A stretch of 64,000 nucleotides of DNA from Embiotoca jacksoni (GCA_022577435.1 JAKOON010000089.1:46001-110000); one strand, 5' to 3'; numbered from the stretch's first letter, positions 22,389 through 34,163 are shown. Program-made: numbers and translations. The notes: generated by a model from the letters alone, not told the origin.

Positions 22389-24404
22389 TTTCATGTGATT
22401 GATTTCATTCTGTCTTGTCAGTCTGCCTGCATCCCCTCCACCCACCACCAAGTTGGAATAACAGAGCCATTTGGATTTTTAACATGTTGTTGAAGGGTCG
22501 ACTAGAATAACTAGTTCTGAGAAAGGCTTGGTTTTCACTAACAGAGTCACAGGATGGTCTGACCACATTATAATTTTGTGGAAGTAAGCTGACAAAAGTT
22601 TAACCGATCAGCCTTAGAGAACTTTGAACAGCTTTCAGTTCCTAATAATTAATCAATCTTTAAAATGTAGTTTGTGAATAAAAGTATGGATGATAGCTTC
22701 CTTCATGCCTGAACTTTAAACGACAAGACTCAGTTTAACATGAAAGTGAAACATAAACCGGCCAAAGGCACAATTCATTCCTCATCATGGTGAAATGAAA
22801 CATGTTGTTTAGGTGGTTCTTCATGAGAAGGTGACTGGTGTTTATTCACCTCTCTGAGACATAAGGCTGTAAACGGAAAGGAAAAAGCAACACTTCTCAT
22901 TAGTGGTATTAGAGGGAACAAAGATAATGTTGTTAATTAAGCAGCAGGAGTAAATACAGAGGGAAAGAAAACAGCATTTAATTCTTGATTTATTGATTCT
23001 TTCCTGGGTGTAAATACTGACGTTTCTCAGACCTGTAGATAAGTGAAACTTCACAAGTGAAAGTATTTGAGTTTATTGGTTATGTGCTCAGAAATATAAC
23101 ATAAAACTTGCAGTGAAATGAGGAAGGGCTCCGTAAACTGCAAAATTGAATCGAGAATAAAAACAGTAAATTGATTAATATAATGTTTACAGATAATATA
23201 AAACTATACATATATACAGTCCGTCTTCAGGACAGAGGATGGACCCTCTGAGACACAGCAATCATTAAAACCCACACTATTTCAAAACTTGTTAATTGGT
23301 AGATTAATGAAGGAGTGCTTGGAAAACTGCAGTAATTATACCAGAGTTGAAATCATGTAAACACACAGTCATCAGTAATTATTATAGACTCATTAGTATC
23401 CTTCCGGCAGAATAAAAAAACTGCAGAAAAATGGAAAGATAATATTTCATTTGAACGCTGCTTCCTGTTAAAGTTACAAAAACAACCTGCAGATGGATGT
23501 TAGTCAGGATCTGGAGCTCCTCCCTCCATAGGCTCCTCCCACATATGGGCGGGGTTTTTAAGCCATCTTGTGGGCTTGAAACTCAGTGTTCTCTATGTCT
23601 GTTATATTTAATGAGAAATGTCTCCTAAAATATTAACTCAGACAGAATTCTTCACAGCCGGACGAATATTTATGACATCTCAATATAAACGGCGATTAAT
23701 GCTTTATCAGTCATTTCTTCTCCAGTTCATCAGCAACATCTGCTCTGTAAGTTACTCCATCAATCAACCAGCAGCAGAGTCACAGTGTTCGTTTCCTCGG
23801 CCCAGTGGCACCATTAACGTCCAGCAAGTTTACAAGCAGAAGAAAACAGAGCACTTGTCAGGTCTTCTAATTTTTAACATGATCATCATGGGTCTTCTTT
23901 GTCACAGGATCTATTCACATGAACACACATGCAAACAGGCAAGTTATGAATTCAGGTTGCCAGGCAACAAACACTATTGCAGTGTTTGTGTGGTTTCGGG
24001 CTGTGTGATTGGTGCAGCAGCTGTCTTTCACTGTTTAACTCTCTTGAGCTCATTCTGGTTCTTTGTTTCGGTCTAGAAGGCTTAGGTGCGTGCTGCAGCT
24101 TCCTTTTACTGGACTTTTATTAACTTCTAATAACAGTGAACTTTTCCATCAAATGCTCCAGCCCGTGCTGTCTCCCTTTCAGTCCATACAGTCGTTGTAT
24201 TGTTGGCATTTGGTCCACAAGAGTCATTTAAAGTTTGTTTCAGTGTTTTTAACTTCAACTATGATGTAGAAATATTACAACATGACTGAGATTAAGTGAT
24301 GCAAAACTTTATTACAGAGAAATGGTGAATGAATCATCAACTTTGTCATTTGGATGATCCAGCACTTGATGTGAGGGGACACTAAGAATGACAAATAGAT
24401 GAAT
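22389..24404. other. Intergenic sequence without recognisable gene
   Basis: This is AT-rich, largely unique-looking sequence. A GC-box-like tract with CTCCTCCC and GGGCGGGG lies at about 23518-23556; no transcript is evident downstream. The 152-codon open frame starting near 23618 has no recognisable domain. Confidence 0.45.
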
Positions 24405-25475
24405 AGTACAACAACTTAAAAATAATGTTCCTCAATGTAATACTACAAAGAATTATTGGATTTCATCGTCTACGGTTCATAATATCATTAAAAGATTCAG
24501 AGAATCTGGAGAAATCTCTGAACACAAGGGACAAGGCTGGAAACCAATATTGGATGGTGGTGATCTTCGGGCCCTCAGGCAGCACTGCATTAAAAACACA
24601 CTATTCTGGAGTGGAAATCACTGCATGGGCTCAGGAACACTTGTGAAAACCATCGTCTGTGAACACAGTTCATCGCTGCGTCCACAAATGATGTTAAAAC
24701 TCTCCAAAGAAGAAACCAGATAGAAACATGATCCAGAAACACCGCCGCCTTCTCTGGACCGAGATCATTGAAGATGGACTGAGGTGAAGTGGACAACTGT
24801 CCTGAGGTCTGATGGATCACAATCTGAGATTCTGTTTGGAAATCATGGACGCTGCATCCTCCAGGTTAAAGAGGAGAGGGACCATCCAGCTTGTTATCAG
24901 CTCAGTTCTAAAGCCAGCATCTGTGATGGTACAGGGATGCATTAGTGCACATGGCATGGGTAGCTTGAACATCTGGAAGGAAGCATTAATGCTGAATGAT
25001 ATATTCAGGTTTTGGAGCAACATATGCTGCCATCCAGACAACGTCTCTTTCAGGGAAGGTCTTGTTTATTTCAGCAGAACAACGTCCAACCACATTCTGC
25101 ACGTATTCCAACAGCATGGTTCTCTAGTAGAAGAGTCCGCTGATAAACTGGCCTCCTGCAGTCCAGACCTGTCAGTCATTGAAAACATCTGGAGCATCAG
25201 GACATGAACAATACAACAAAGGAGACCCTGAACTGTTGAGCAGCTGAAATCCTCTCAGAAACTATTCTTGTCCCTGTCTCACCTTGTTTTGCTGCCATCA
25301 AATTCAAAATGAGCATATATTTAAAAAAAAAAAAAAAATAACATTTCTCCTTTTCAACATTTGATATTTTGTTTTTGGTCTATTCTCAATGAAATGAGTT
25401 TACATGATTTGAAAATCATCACATTCTGTTTTTATTTTAACTTTACACAGGCTTCAAAATTTTTTGGAAATGCTG
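24405..25475 (+). mobile_element. Tc1-like transposon copy A, 5' truncated, transposase dead
   Basis: This is the same family as 49690-51200. It begins at about 'agtacaacaacttaaaaata', in the transposase coding region, and runs to a decayed right end ('ttctgtttttattttaactt', then 'aaaattttttggaaatg'). The original frame gives the HTH text SSSTVHNIIKRFRESGEIS. Later parts (ERDHPACYQLSS-like, HGMGSLNIWK) are scattered over frames. At the codon where other copies have TAG this copy has TAT (24454-24456). An A-rich run lies at 25322-25339. Confidence 0.85.
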
Positions 25476-25893
25476 CTTTCCTGGTTGAAAGGGTGGTCCA
25501 TACGAGCAGATGTACAGTATACGACAATATGTTTGTGGTTTTGCAGTAGCGCTCTATTAGAGTGCAACTTAATGTTGCACTTCACGGATCAGGACTGCTT
25601 TACAATAATACTCTTTTAATGACCTTTTAATACTTTTTTAACAGCTAACACATTTTTGTCTGGTTATTTTATCAAATAACAGTTCTTTCATAAAATATCT
25701 TCATAATATATGCTACTACACTCATGTCTATTATACATTGTCATTGTTGATCCAATCACTTGTTTACATAGTTTGTTACGTGTGAAAGCCGATCAACGAG
25801 CTGATCAACGCTGATTAAACGACCAGATGCTGCTTCTGTCTGCACTAAAACTCATCAATCTCACTGAATTCTGTTAAACTGGTAACCTTTTAA

Positions 25894-25929
25894 ACACACA
25901 CACACACATGCACACACACACACACACAC
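25894..25929 (+). repeat. (CA)n microsatellite, interrupted
   Basis: CA dinucleotides with one TG interruption. Confidence 0.9.
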
Positions 25930-26453
25930 TCACACTGTCACAGTCATGCAGCTTTGAAGTGCTAATATCCAAACTCTGTTAGGAAAATTAAATCCACCAG
26001 CCTCAAATGTGTGTTTGTGTTGATATAAGTGAACCTAATTAAATGCGATAGTGTCAGGTGTGTGTGTGTGTGTGTACACATGTACTTCTGTGTGTGTACT
26101 TTTTTAATTAAGTCAGTTGACACCCCTGGGGGAGTGTTATTACAGAGGTGACAGAGACCACCTGGACAGTGACTAAACACACCACACTTTCATTTACCCA
26201 CTCATGCAGTGTGTTCGTGTGTGTGTGTATGGGGGATGGGGTGGTGGGGGTGGGGGTTGTTAATGTGAGCGGGTGTGGGGGATAATGGCTTCAGGTGTCA
26301 CACCATATCAGTCGGTCTTTTTATTAGACCCTGACTGTAACGAGTAATTAACTTCCTGCTGAGAACATGTTTGTTCCTCTGTTGATGTCATAAAGAGAGA
26401 TATTAGCAAGCCACGGGTCACAATTTACTTTTCCATACCAGAGGCGAGGGAAG

Positions 26454-26458
<5 letters not shown>

Positions 26459-26487
<29 letters not shown>
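26459..26487 (+). repeat. (TG)n microsatellite
   Basis: About 14 TG units followed by AGAGATTATGTGTGTG. Confidence 0.9.
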
Positions 26488-26489
<2 letters not shown>

Positions 26490-26611
26490 AGATTATGTGT
26501 GTGTATGTGCATTAATTCTCCACTGTAATTTGTGGAGTGACAGTTTTGCTACATCATGTTCATTTCATGTCTGACTTCATTTAGGGTGGGAGATGGAACG
26601 TAGCCATGTAA

Positions 26612-26612
<1 letters not shown>

Positions 26613-26680
<68 letters not shown>
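26613..26680 (+). repeat. (TG)34 microsatellite
   Basis: A 68-bp uninterrupted TG run, the longest dinucleotide run in the window, followed by GAGG and a G-rich tract. Confidence 0.97.
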
Positions 26681-26681
<1 letters not shown>

Positions 26682-27594
26682 AGGTGGGGGGGGGTCACAG
26701 GGGGATTTTCAGGAGGTTTACCATCAGCAGATGGCTTGTATCTTCATCGTACACTGACACCACGGACATGAACCGTTGGAGTTTTTGTTATTGAAATTTT
26801 TCTTTGGTAAATGGATATTTTTCCACAGATGGATTTTTGATGATGATGTAATGAACACATGCACTCATCTTCCTTCCATGTAGTGCTCGGACCATGTGAT
26901 CATGTTGGTGTGCATTTGCAGAAAATGAAGAAGTGTGATTAAAGTTTCACACTAACTTCTTCTCCAGGATTGTGGGAGGGCGTGGTGTGTTCATGGCTAC
27001 ATGAGTTTAGGTGTTGGTACATAGTCGTGTACCGTAAACTAGACTAAAGAACTGCTGTATGTGAGCTGCAGGCCTGCGCTCTAATAATTAGTCTTGCCAT
27101 CTGTGTGTCAGAGGGTGGCAGCCATACGCCCTCTGTCTCGTCTCTGCCTCCAGCTATTCATCTATAAAGCTGCTCCCACTGAGTGTGCAGCTCGGCTGTA
27201 GAGGACTGACTCAAAGTCAGAGCCCACCATCACGTTACAAAGTCAGAAAAACACTTCAGAAATCCCTCCTGAGATCCTGACGGCAGCTGCTCCTTTAAGT
27301 TCAGAACTTAAATAGTTGGTTGATTTTCTCACTTATTTCTCGGTATATGTTTCCGTGCAGAATGTTTTTGTTTCAGTTGTCCAGGTGCTGAAATATATTC
27401 TATTAGCACTTGAAAGATAATGTCTCGTTTACCCTGGAGGGGAACAAGTTCACCAGCTCAACATCTCCATCAGGGTAGAGACAGAGGCGTTAAAGGACAT
27501 CCTGCCTACACACAGACGTCATTTTCAATCAACAAACATTAATGCAACACAACATGTGGGGTTTTCTCTTACAGAAAAAACACGAGTTTCCTGT

Positions 27595-27683
27595 GTTTTC
27601 CACGTGATCAGAAAGAACACGTGTTTACCACATGTTGCAACATAGATTAAACATGGGAAACGCAGGTGGAGCACGTGGAAAAC
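27595..27683. promoter_or_regulatory. Cluster of three CACGTG E-boxes with a 12-bp inverted repeat
   Basis: CACGTG occurs at 27601-27606, 27618-27623 and 27672-27677. The outer two are embedded in a perfect inverted repeat, GTTTTCCACGTG at 27595-27606 and CACGTGGAAAAC at 27672-27683. CACGTG is the core site of bHLH factors of the MYC/USF/CLOCK type. No promoter or gene is visible nearby, so a regulatory role is only a possibility; it could equally be part of an unidentified repeat. Confidence 0.3.
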
Positions 27684-28239
27684 ATGTTATCATATGTAAT
27701 ACTGCAGATTTTCACCAACACATTTGAACAATTGCAGTAATGTGAGCAGCGACAAACAGAGGTTCAGCAGAGAAGTGACCTCCTCAGTCCTTCACTGAGA
27801 TCTATTCCTGGACCTCAGTGGAAAAAGTCGTGAGGAAAGATGAGAAGGAGAATTCATAAGGACTTTGGAAAAGACATTGGCGGTGTTTAGAGAGTCCGAC
27901 TCCACCTACACGAGCAACATAGTCATGCGTTCATGCTAATGCCACATTTCCATAGATTATTGATGTCACGTTATTTATGGGAATTGCATCTATGCTCGCA
28001 GCAATATCACTACGGTTAATATCCTGCTGTGAGACAGTGGATTGTAAAAATAATACCCAATAACAAACACCCGGACACGACAAAATCAATTTTTGACCTC
28101 ATTAAATATTCTGACACCTTTAATACAGCGCAACACGCAACTGTTGCAGTCTTCATCCCAGTAAAGTTTTTTTTACGGGCATTTCGGTTTCTAATAGATG
28201 TGAAAATGCAGAGCAACGGGAACAAGACAAAACCAACCG

Positions 28240-28799
28240 CAACCATCAGTGATGTCATCATCCATCAGTGATGTCATCGTTGGTTTGTGAACGTTATGAA
28301 TCCTCCAGTTCAGATTCTGTCCGTCACCATCTTGCTAGTTCGGAGAGCTTTGGAGCAGGAAGTGACCATATTTGGACGAGCTGGGGGAGGAGCCAGCGGT
28401 GGATCTGACCGATCTGATTGGAAACCTGACGATACTACGTCCCGCCCACCAATAGCTGTAACCTGACTGCACCGCAGGCCTGTCAATCAAACAGACACGC
28501 CCCCAAAAACAGGTCTTCTTGAATCTTCTCTTCTAATGAATGAGGGATTATTTTCAGATGGACCTCCAGAAAACTAATAAGAAGGAGTGACTTTAGCTAA
28601 CAACACCGAGATAACTGATGGACACATTTTATTCACTTTGGATTTGATGAGAGAAGTTGAATGGGAGTCTATGGAGCCGGAGGCTTTTTGGAGCCGACCT
28701 CTAGTGGCACTCGCTGGTATTGCAGCTGAAGACACTTCTGGATCGGAACCATTTTTCAGACCTGAAGCTACGAACTCTTTTATAAACCGTCTGTGGTCA
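28240..28799 (+). repeat. Dispersed repeat X, copy 1
   Basis: About 560 bp matching the reverse complement of 47246-47801 at high identity, with shared start (tandem 'catcagtgatgtcatcatc') and shared end ('gaactcttttata' then 'gtctgt.gtc'). It contains 'tagctgtaacctgactgcac', 'ttagctaacaacaccgagat' and 'gagtctatggagccggaggc'. Copy 1 keeps about 40 bp near 28709-28748 that copy 2 lacks. No coding sequence or terminal inverted repeat is obvious. I do not know its family. Confidence 0.85.
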
Positions 28800-30049
28800 A
28801 AACTCAAAAATATCCGACATGAAAGGTTTGCTCTTGGAGAGGCTTGTGTGCTCCTCCATCAACTAAAGACACACAAACTTTGTCCTGTTTGCAGAAAATA
28901 AAATCCTGTGTAACATGTAGCTTAACTACGTTTTGTCAATAAAGGAGTGCTTTGAAACTTCCTCTTAGTGAGTTCTGTTTGGGCAACGTTAGAAAGCATT
29001 AGCATTAAAGTTGGCAACCTGTTGGAATTTACTAAACTAAATCAGTGAGGTGAAAGTTCTGTCACGGAATTAAAGGACGTATCCTAAAGCTGTACAGTGT
29101 ATAGTCTAACTGTCACACTGACTGCACCACTGAATTCAAATATAATATGTGTTTATTTTGGAGATCATTTTATCTGAATTTCAGGAGCAGGACCACACCT
29201 CAACCATTCCCCTTCCGGCCACACGTCTATAAACACCTGCTCATCCAGCACATCTGTCTGCTCTCGTTGTACGTGCAGACCCACAGGAATGCCATGCCGC
29301 TCACTCATCTTGCGTGGGGAATCGGCTCCATCATCAACTTTATCCTCATAACCTCCCTCGATCTCCTCTTCACCTCAGGAGATGGTCCTCACACCGTCCA
29401 GTAAACCCACAAACACTGCTTTCACCAAGGACTGAGTTAAGAAAGTTCACTAGTCCAATCGCCATCGGGAGAGTTCCAGAAAAAACGCCTCCGCCGTCTT
29501 ACATCTGCTCGAGGAAGATCATCTATCTGTAAAGTCACCGGCACAAAGAAACTCTCATCCGTCACCTGCTCACTCACTCTCCATCGTAAAGGGAGTCTCC
29601 GGGCACAGCTGTCCACCTCCAGCTGTATCCACGCCATCGACCATGCTGAAAAAAAATAAAAATCTCTCCAAGCGAACTATGCTGTCAGTAAAAGTCCCAT
29701 CAGAAAGAGGGACCGTTACCACCACTCTGATTACAAGCAAAGTTATCTAAACCTTCCAACCTCAAAACTCAACTTCACAAACCATTGAAGTTAAACTGTT
29801 GTTGTTGTTGTTGTTGTTTTTTTCACAGGTGTAATCCACAGAATCATCCCCTCCGGTGGCGACGTGTGTTGACGTCACCACGCACTCCCGCAACATCGGG
29901 TTGCCAGGTTTGCATCTTCCTATCCTCTATCCCCCTCACCTGCTCGTGTTCTTCTTCTTGGGTTTTGTCACTCGCCAGACCAACCTTAAGGTGCATTACT
30001 GCCACCTACTGGACTGGAACCTAATCTTCTACATTTCTGCCTTGTTTCT
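28800..30049. other. No gene recognised
   Basis: A polypyrimidine tract and CAG at about 29184 precede an 80-codon open stretch to about 29403. I do not recognise the peptide and no neighbouring exon is seen. A (GTT)n run lies near 29799-29818. Phrases such as 'gccacctactggactgg' at about 30001 suggest an anonymous dispersed repeat. Confidence 0.4.
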
Positions 30050-30896
30050 GACACCAGGATGCCCTCTCTTCTTCATATTTAATCCCAGCAATTATCTGTG
30101 TATTGTCTCTGGCACCGGAATGCCAGATATTCCTTCTACACTTAATTTCCCACAGTTTTCCACAGAGATGACAGGTTCTCTCTCCCCTAGACTTCTTATT
30201 CAACAGTTTTCTGCTTCAATTCTGGCACCAGGATGCCAGGGGCCCCATCCTCTATACTTCATTTTATACAGTTTCCTGATCCATTTTCTGTTGTGAGGTG
30301 TGCTTTAAACGGACCCAAATGCAGACACAACAGTGGAATCTCTTGTGAACCAAGTCTTTTATTTCTCCTAGGCAGAGATAACAAACAGTATACACACCAA
30401 ATGTCTGAGTCCAACAGGGGGAAGAAAAGTCCTCTTCCTCTGCTTCCCTCTCCGGCACTGAGGAGAAACTCTGTCCACAACGCGGACGGCTGTGATCGCC
30501 GACACGAACCAGTCTCTGGAGTCCGATGCACGTGTATGCGCTATACCGATCCGAGCCGGAAGTTGGCCTGTTTGGATTCGCCCGTCCCCATCTCATTGGG
30601 CTGCAGTGCTCAGTTCGGGCACCGGGATGCCCATTTCCATTTCGTCCGTCCCCTGTTTCATCAAACTACAGAGTTCCTTTCGGGCACCAAGATGCCTGTT
30701 TCCGTTCTGCTTCGTCTGTCCCCCCACCTCATCAGTCCGCAGAGGCCATTCAGGCACCAAGATGCCCTTTCCAGAGTTGGCCAGCCCCGATTTCATCCAA
30801 CTACAGGTCTCATTTGGGCTCCACAGGGCCAGTCTCGGATTTGTCAGTCCTTCCATTTCTCCAGATTGCAGCGCTCGGTTCGGGCACCGAGATGCC
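30050..30896 (+). repeat. Cluster of seven GGCACC-N2-ATGCC motifs in degenerate ~65-bp spacing
   Basis: The motif occurs at about 30050-30064 (GACACCAGGATGCC), 30111-30124, 30224-30237, 30618-30631, 30683-30696, 30753-30766 and 30883-30896. The variable core is GG, AA, AG or GA. Spacings are 61, 113, 394, 65, 70 and 130 bp, that is near 65 or twice 65 with one large gap. Between motifs the text is only loosely similar ('ttcgtctgtcccc', 'catcaaactacagag' or 'catccaactacaggt'). The motif is nearly palindromic (GGCA...TGCC). It is not explained by coding constraint and resembles an array of protein-binding or subterminal transposon repeats. The gap at 30238-30617 contains an LTR-like insert. Confidence 0.65.
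30292..30590 (-). mobile_element. Possible LTR fragment with gag-start-like sequence
   Basis: Read on the minus strand there is a TATA-like GGTATAGC, an AATAAAAGACTTGG polyadenylation region (complement of about 30353-30366), then 'gtgtctgcatttgggtcc' and an end CACCTCACA. Immediately beyond comes CAGAAAATGGATCAGG, which looks like the start of a Gypsy-type gag (M-D-Q) and is followed at once by a stop. The outer LTR boundary is not resolved and no target duplication was found. It sits in the gap of the GGCACC motif array. Confidence 0.4.
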
Positions 30897-30959
30897 GGTT
30901 TCGGGTTCTTCTGTCCCCCTTCAATGATCTGCTTCTCTCATTGTGGCTCTCGGGATGAT

Positions 30960-31897
30960 TGCTGCGTTTCTTCTGTTTCTTCCTGCCACTCGCTCTCATT
31001 TGTATCATCTACATTCCCAGCTCTGGACCCATCGCCCTCATCGGTTCATCCAGGGCAGGAATTGCAACATCTTGTCACCAACTGGAACGGTGTCACCTTC
31101 CTCAGTGATTGACCATACCACTCGGCTGAGGATTGGCTCCGAACAGATGCCGTTCCTTCTGCCAATCTTTGGGGGTCCTCATGGGAATGGATTTTCCCCA
31201 CCAAATAGCCATTATATTAAAACAGTTTCTCCAAAACTCCCTGCAACATTATTTGCCGCCAACGTTGCTTACCCTTCATGGGAGTAGGGTCTAAGGAGAT
31301 CCATCCTGGCGACCTCCCTGTCGTCGACATCAATGGCAAAGAAGAGGAGGCCCCCTCGCCTTCATGTCCTTCGTGCCTCCCGTGACCCTCACTTGCTCAC
31401 TTTTCATGCCCGAGTCAAACGTGTTTTCCATCTTTTTCATGCCTTCGATCTCTTCCACTGCTGCATTGCCACCTTTCGCTTAAATTGATTTCTGTGTGCC
31501 CAAGAACCAACGTTCTTGCTGCTTCTTCCATGTCCTGTGAAACGCTGAGTTAACCATCGCCAATCAACACGTTCTGGGTCATCACCTCTGCTTATCTGAC
31601 CTTTGCAAGGACTGCGAGCTCCACTCTGACAAGAAAATATGCCTAATCTGCAACATGGTTCCCATATTAAATTTCAATACATCTGCATCTAGACCCATGG
31701 CAGCCACAGGCGCATAACCTGAAGTTGCAGATCCCATCGCGCTTTCTTCGCCATGAAGTCCGGAAACATCTCCACTCATTCCTGCTTGCGCTCCCACTTT
31801 CACCACTTTGGATTTTCTGCCAACCACTTTTACTGGCCACTCCATCCAGCCGTCTCCTCCCCAGACAGAGGAGTCCCAGATCACCTCATCATGGTTA
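30960..31897. other. No gene recognised
   Basis: C/T-rich on the plus strand. Overlapping short open frames on both strands show no domain I recognise. It may continue the unidentified element that carries the GGCACC motif cluster. Confidence 0.35.
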
Positions 31898-32117
31898 TAT
31901 TCAATTCAATTTTATTTATACAGCACCAAATCACAACACAGGTTATTTCATGGCACTTAACACATTAAAGTCTTTACAGCAAGACTTTACAACATTATAC
32001 AGAGAAACCAACAATTCAACAATTCTAACATAAGCTACGAGGGGAAAAAAACTCCTCTTTAAAAGGAGAAAAATCTCCAACAGAGAGAAGAAAAACTCCC
32101 TCTTAACAGGAAGAAAC

Positions 32118-32296
32118 CTCCAACAGAACCAGGATCAGAGGTGGGCGGAGCATCTGTTAACAGAACCAGGATCAGAGGTGGGCGGAGCATCTGTTAACAG
32201 AACCAGGCTCAGGGGTGGGCGGAGCATCTGTTAACAGAACCAGGCTCAGAGGTGGGTGGAGCATCTGTTAACAGAACCAGGCTCAGAGGTGCCCAC
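32118..32296 (-). repeat. 37-bp module repeated about 4-5 times in the LINE 3' UTR
   Basis: Plus-strand text 'aacagaaccaggatcagagg' plus 'tgggcggagcatctgtt' repeats every 37 bp. It is the reverse complement of the unit amplified 13-fold at 7522-8002. Confidence 0.93.
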
Positions 32297-32635
32297 CTCA
32301 GAGGATATATTGAACCACTAATGCAATTTGGTCTCCACCACCAGGAGCTAAAACAGAAAATAAATGTTGGCTTTGTTTTAATTGAAAAAAAAACAAAAAA
32401 CATTTTGTGCTTTGAAAATGAATGTTTATTTCTTAATATCTGCCAGACAGGCAAAAAGTTTTCTGGTTCCTGATATTACAAACATTAGATTTTCTTAAAA
32501 GCATGTCATTTAAAAGTGGTGGAAAAAAGATAATGAAATATACAACAAAAAAAATAGGATGACTGAATGCGACTGAACCCACACTGTACATGTTTAGATA
32601 GATTTATATAAAGCTTGGATTACACTCGTGATCTC
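32297..32635. other. Non-homologous segment interrupting the LINE 3' UTR
   Basis: The 37-bp modules stop at 'gctcagaggtgcccacctc', and the family's 3' UTR resumes at about 32630 with 'tctgagcctggttctgcctc' and 'gacccgttggggtgagagg'. The AT-rich text between has A-rich runs near 32385 and 32546. GAGCCTGGTTCTG reads in the opposite orientation at the right border compared with the modules on the left, so this is an inversion or complex insertion rather than a simple one. Confidence 0.55.
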
Positions 32636-32899
32636 TGAGCCTGGTTCTGCCTCGACCCGTTGGGGTGAGAGGAGAGCAGAGAGAGAAAAGGACAGCATAG
32701 AGATAGAAGAGAAGAACTGTTGGTGGAGACGACAATCACAGAGCAGAGACATGCAGCTCCATGACGGGACATCTGGAAAAGAAAGAACAGAAACTACACG
32801 AGTGAAGGAACTGAATGGAGACAACAGATAATAAGAAGAAACTATGGGAGAGAAGAAGATGGTGAGGTATGAGTCAGTTAAAGAGTAGGAGGAAAGAAA

Positions 32900-34163
32900 A
32901 GAAGCTCAGCATGTAACGAGGTCCCCCAGCAGCCTCGGCCTATAACAGCATAACTAATGGTTGGTTCAGGTCTACCTGAGCCAGCCCTAACTATAGGCTT
33001 CATCAAGAAGGAACGTTTTGAGTCTAATCTTAAAGCTAGAGAGGGTTTCTGCCCCTCCAACACAAACTGGGAGCTGGTTCCACAGGGGAGGAGCCTGAAA
33101 ACTGAAGCTCCGCCTCCCATTCTACTTCTGGAAACTCTAGTAACCACAAGTAGACCAGCGTACTGAGAGAGAAGTGCTCTGCTAGGATTATATGGTTCTA
33201 TAAGATCTCTAAAATATGATGGAGCCTGGTCATGTAGAGCTTTGGAAGTCATCAAGATAATTTTAAATTCTATTCTTGATTTCACAGGAAGCCAGTGAAG
33301 AGAAGATAAAACTGGAGAAATATGATCTCTCTTGATAAATCCCGTCAGTACTCTTGCTGCAGCATTTTGGATCAGCTGCAGGTTTTTAATGATTAATTTG
33401 GACATCCTAACAACAAGGAATTACAATAATCTAGTCTAGAAGTAACAAACACATGAATGAGTTTTTCTGCGTCACGCTGAGGAAGGATTTTCCTGATTTT
33501 ATTAATATTACGTAGATGAAAGAAGGCAGTTCTGGAGATTTGCTTTATCTGGTGTCTAAAGGACAAATCCTCATCAAAGATGACTCCAAGGTTCCTCACA
33601 GTTTTGCTGGAGGCCAAGACAACGTCATCTAGAGTAACTAAGTGATTACAGAAAGAGTTTCTGAGGTGTTTAGGACCAAGTACAAGAACTTCTGTTTTGT
33701 CTGAATTTAGAAACAGGAAGTTTTTGGTCATCCAGGTCTTTATGTCTTTTAGACAGGCTTCAAGTTTTACTAACAGATTAGTTTCATCTGGTTTTATAGA
33801 AAGATATAGCTGAGTATCATCTGCATAACAATGGAAGTTGATGCAGTGCTTCCTGATGACATCTCCTAATGGAAGCATGTACAAAGTAAAAAGTATTGGG
33901 CCTAACACTGAGCCTTGTGGAACTCCATAACTAACTCTTGTTTGTCTGGAAGACTCATTGTTGACATGGACAAACTGGAATCTATCTGATAAGTAGGATT
34001 TGAACCAATCTAATGCAGTTCCTTTGATCCTCGTAACATCTTCTGATCTCTGTAATAAGATCGTATGATTAATCGTATCAAAAGCAGCACTGAGGTCCAG
34101 AAGAACAAGTACAGAGACGAGTCCATTATCTGAGGCTAATAAAAGGTCGTTAGTAACTTTCAC
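32900..34163 (-). pseudogene. Reverse transcriptase of the L2/CR1-type LINE (frameshifted)
   Basis: The RT copies the element RNA at the nicked target. Motif A reads VLLDLSAAFDTINHTIL, motif B YGVPQGSVLGPILFTLYM, and motif C NFHCYADDTQLYLS, with the YADD codons at 33818-33829. The catalytic Asp residues are all present. The thumb and C-terminal part (NLQLIQNAAARVLTGF, SLHWLPVKSRIEFKIILM) continues in another frame, so a frameshift lies at about 33393-33405. Upstream, the frame is lost near 34150 and stops are scattered through 34163-35000. It is the best preserved RT in the window but not an intact ORF. Confidence 0.9.

Larger units (their letters stand above)
25476..27594. other. Microsatellite-rich intergenic region
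   Basis: No gene seen. CA/TG runs are the main content and are listed separately. There is also a G-rich stretch near 26231-26280 and a G8 run next to the long TG run at about 26686. Confidence 0.5.

Noticed and set aside
20544..22493. 649-codon plus-strand frame of Ser/Leu/Tyr/His octads
   Set aside because: It is produced by a stop-free 24-bp repeat whose three frames are all open; the peptide changes type whenever a small indel shifts frame.
23518..23560. GC-box and TATA-like promoter
   Set aside because: The motifs are weak and no coding exon or transcript structure follows.
24425..24646. Recurrent peptide starting MFLNV at 24425, 50121, 53781 and 56860
   Set aside because: It is an out-of-frame reading of the Tc1-like transposase; the true frame reads SSSTVHNIIKRFRESGEI in the same DNA.
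28240..28901. 104-codon open frame in dispersed repeat X
   Set aside because: The second copy has a 40-bp deletion and does not preserve the frame, so there is no sign of coding constraint.
29147..29404. 85-codon open frame after a polypyrimidine tract and CAG
   Set aside because: No homology recognised and overlapping open frames in other phases; it may be part of an unknown repeat.
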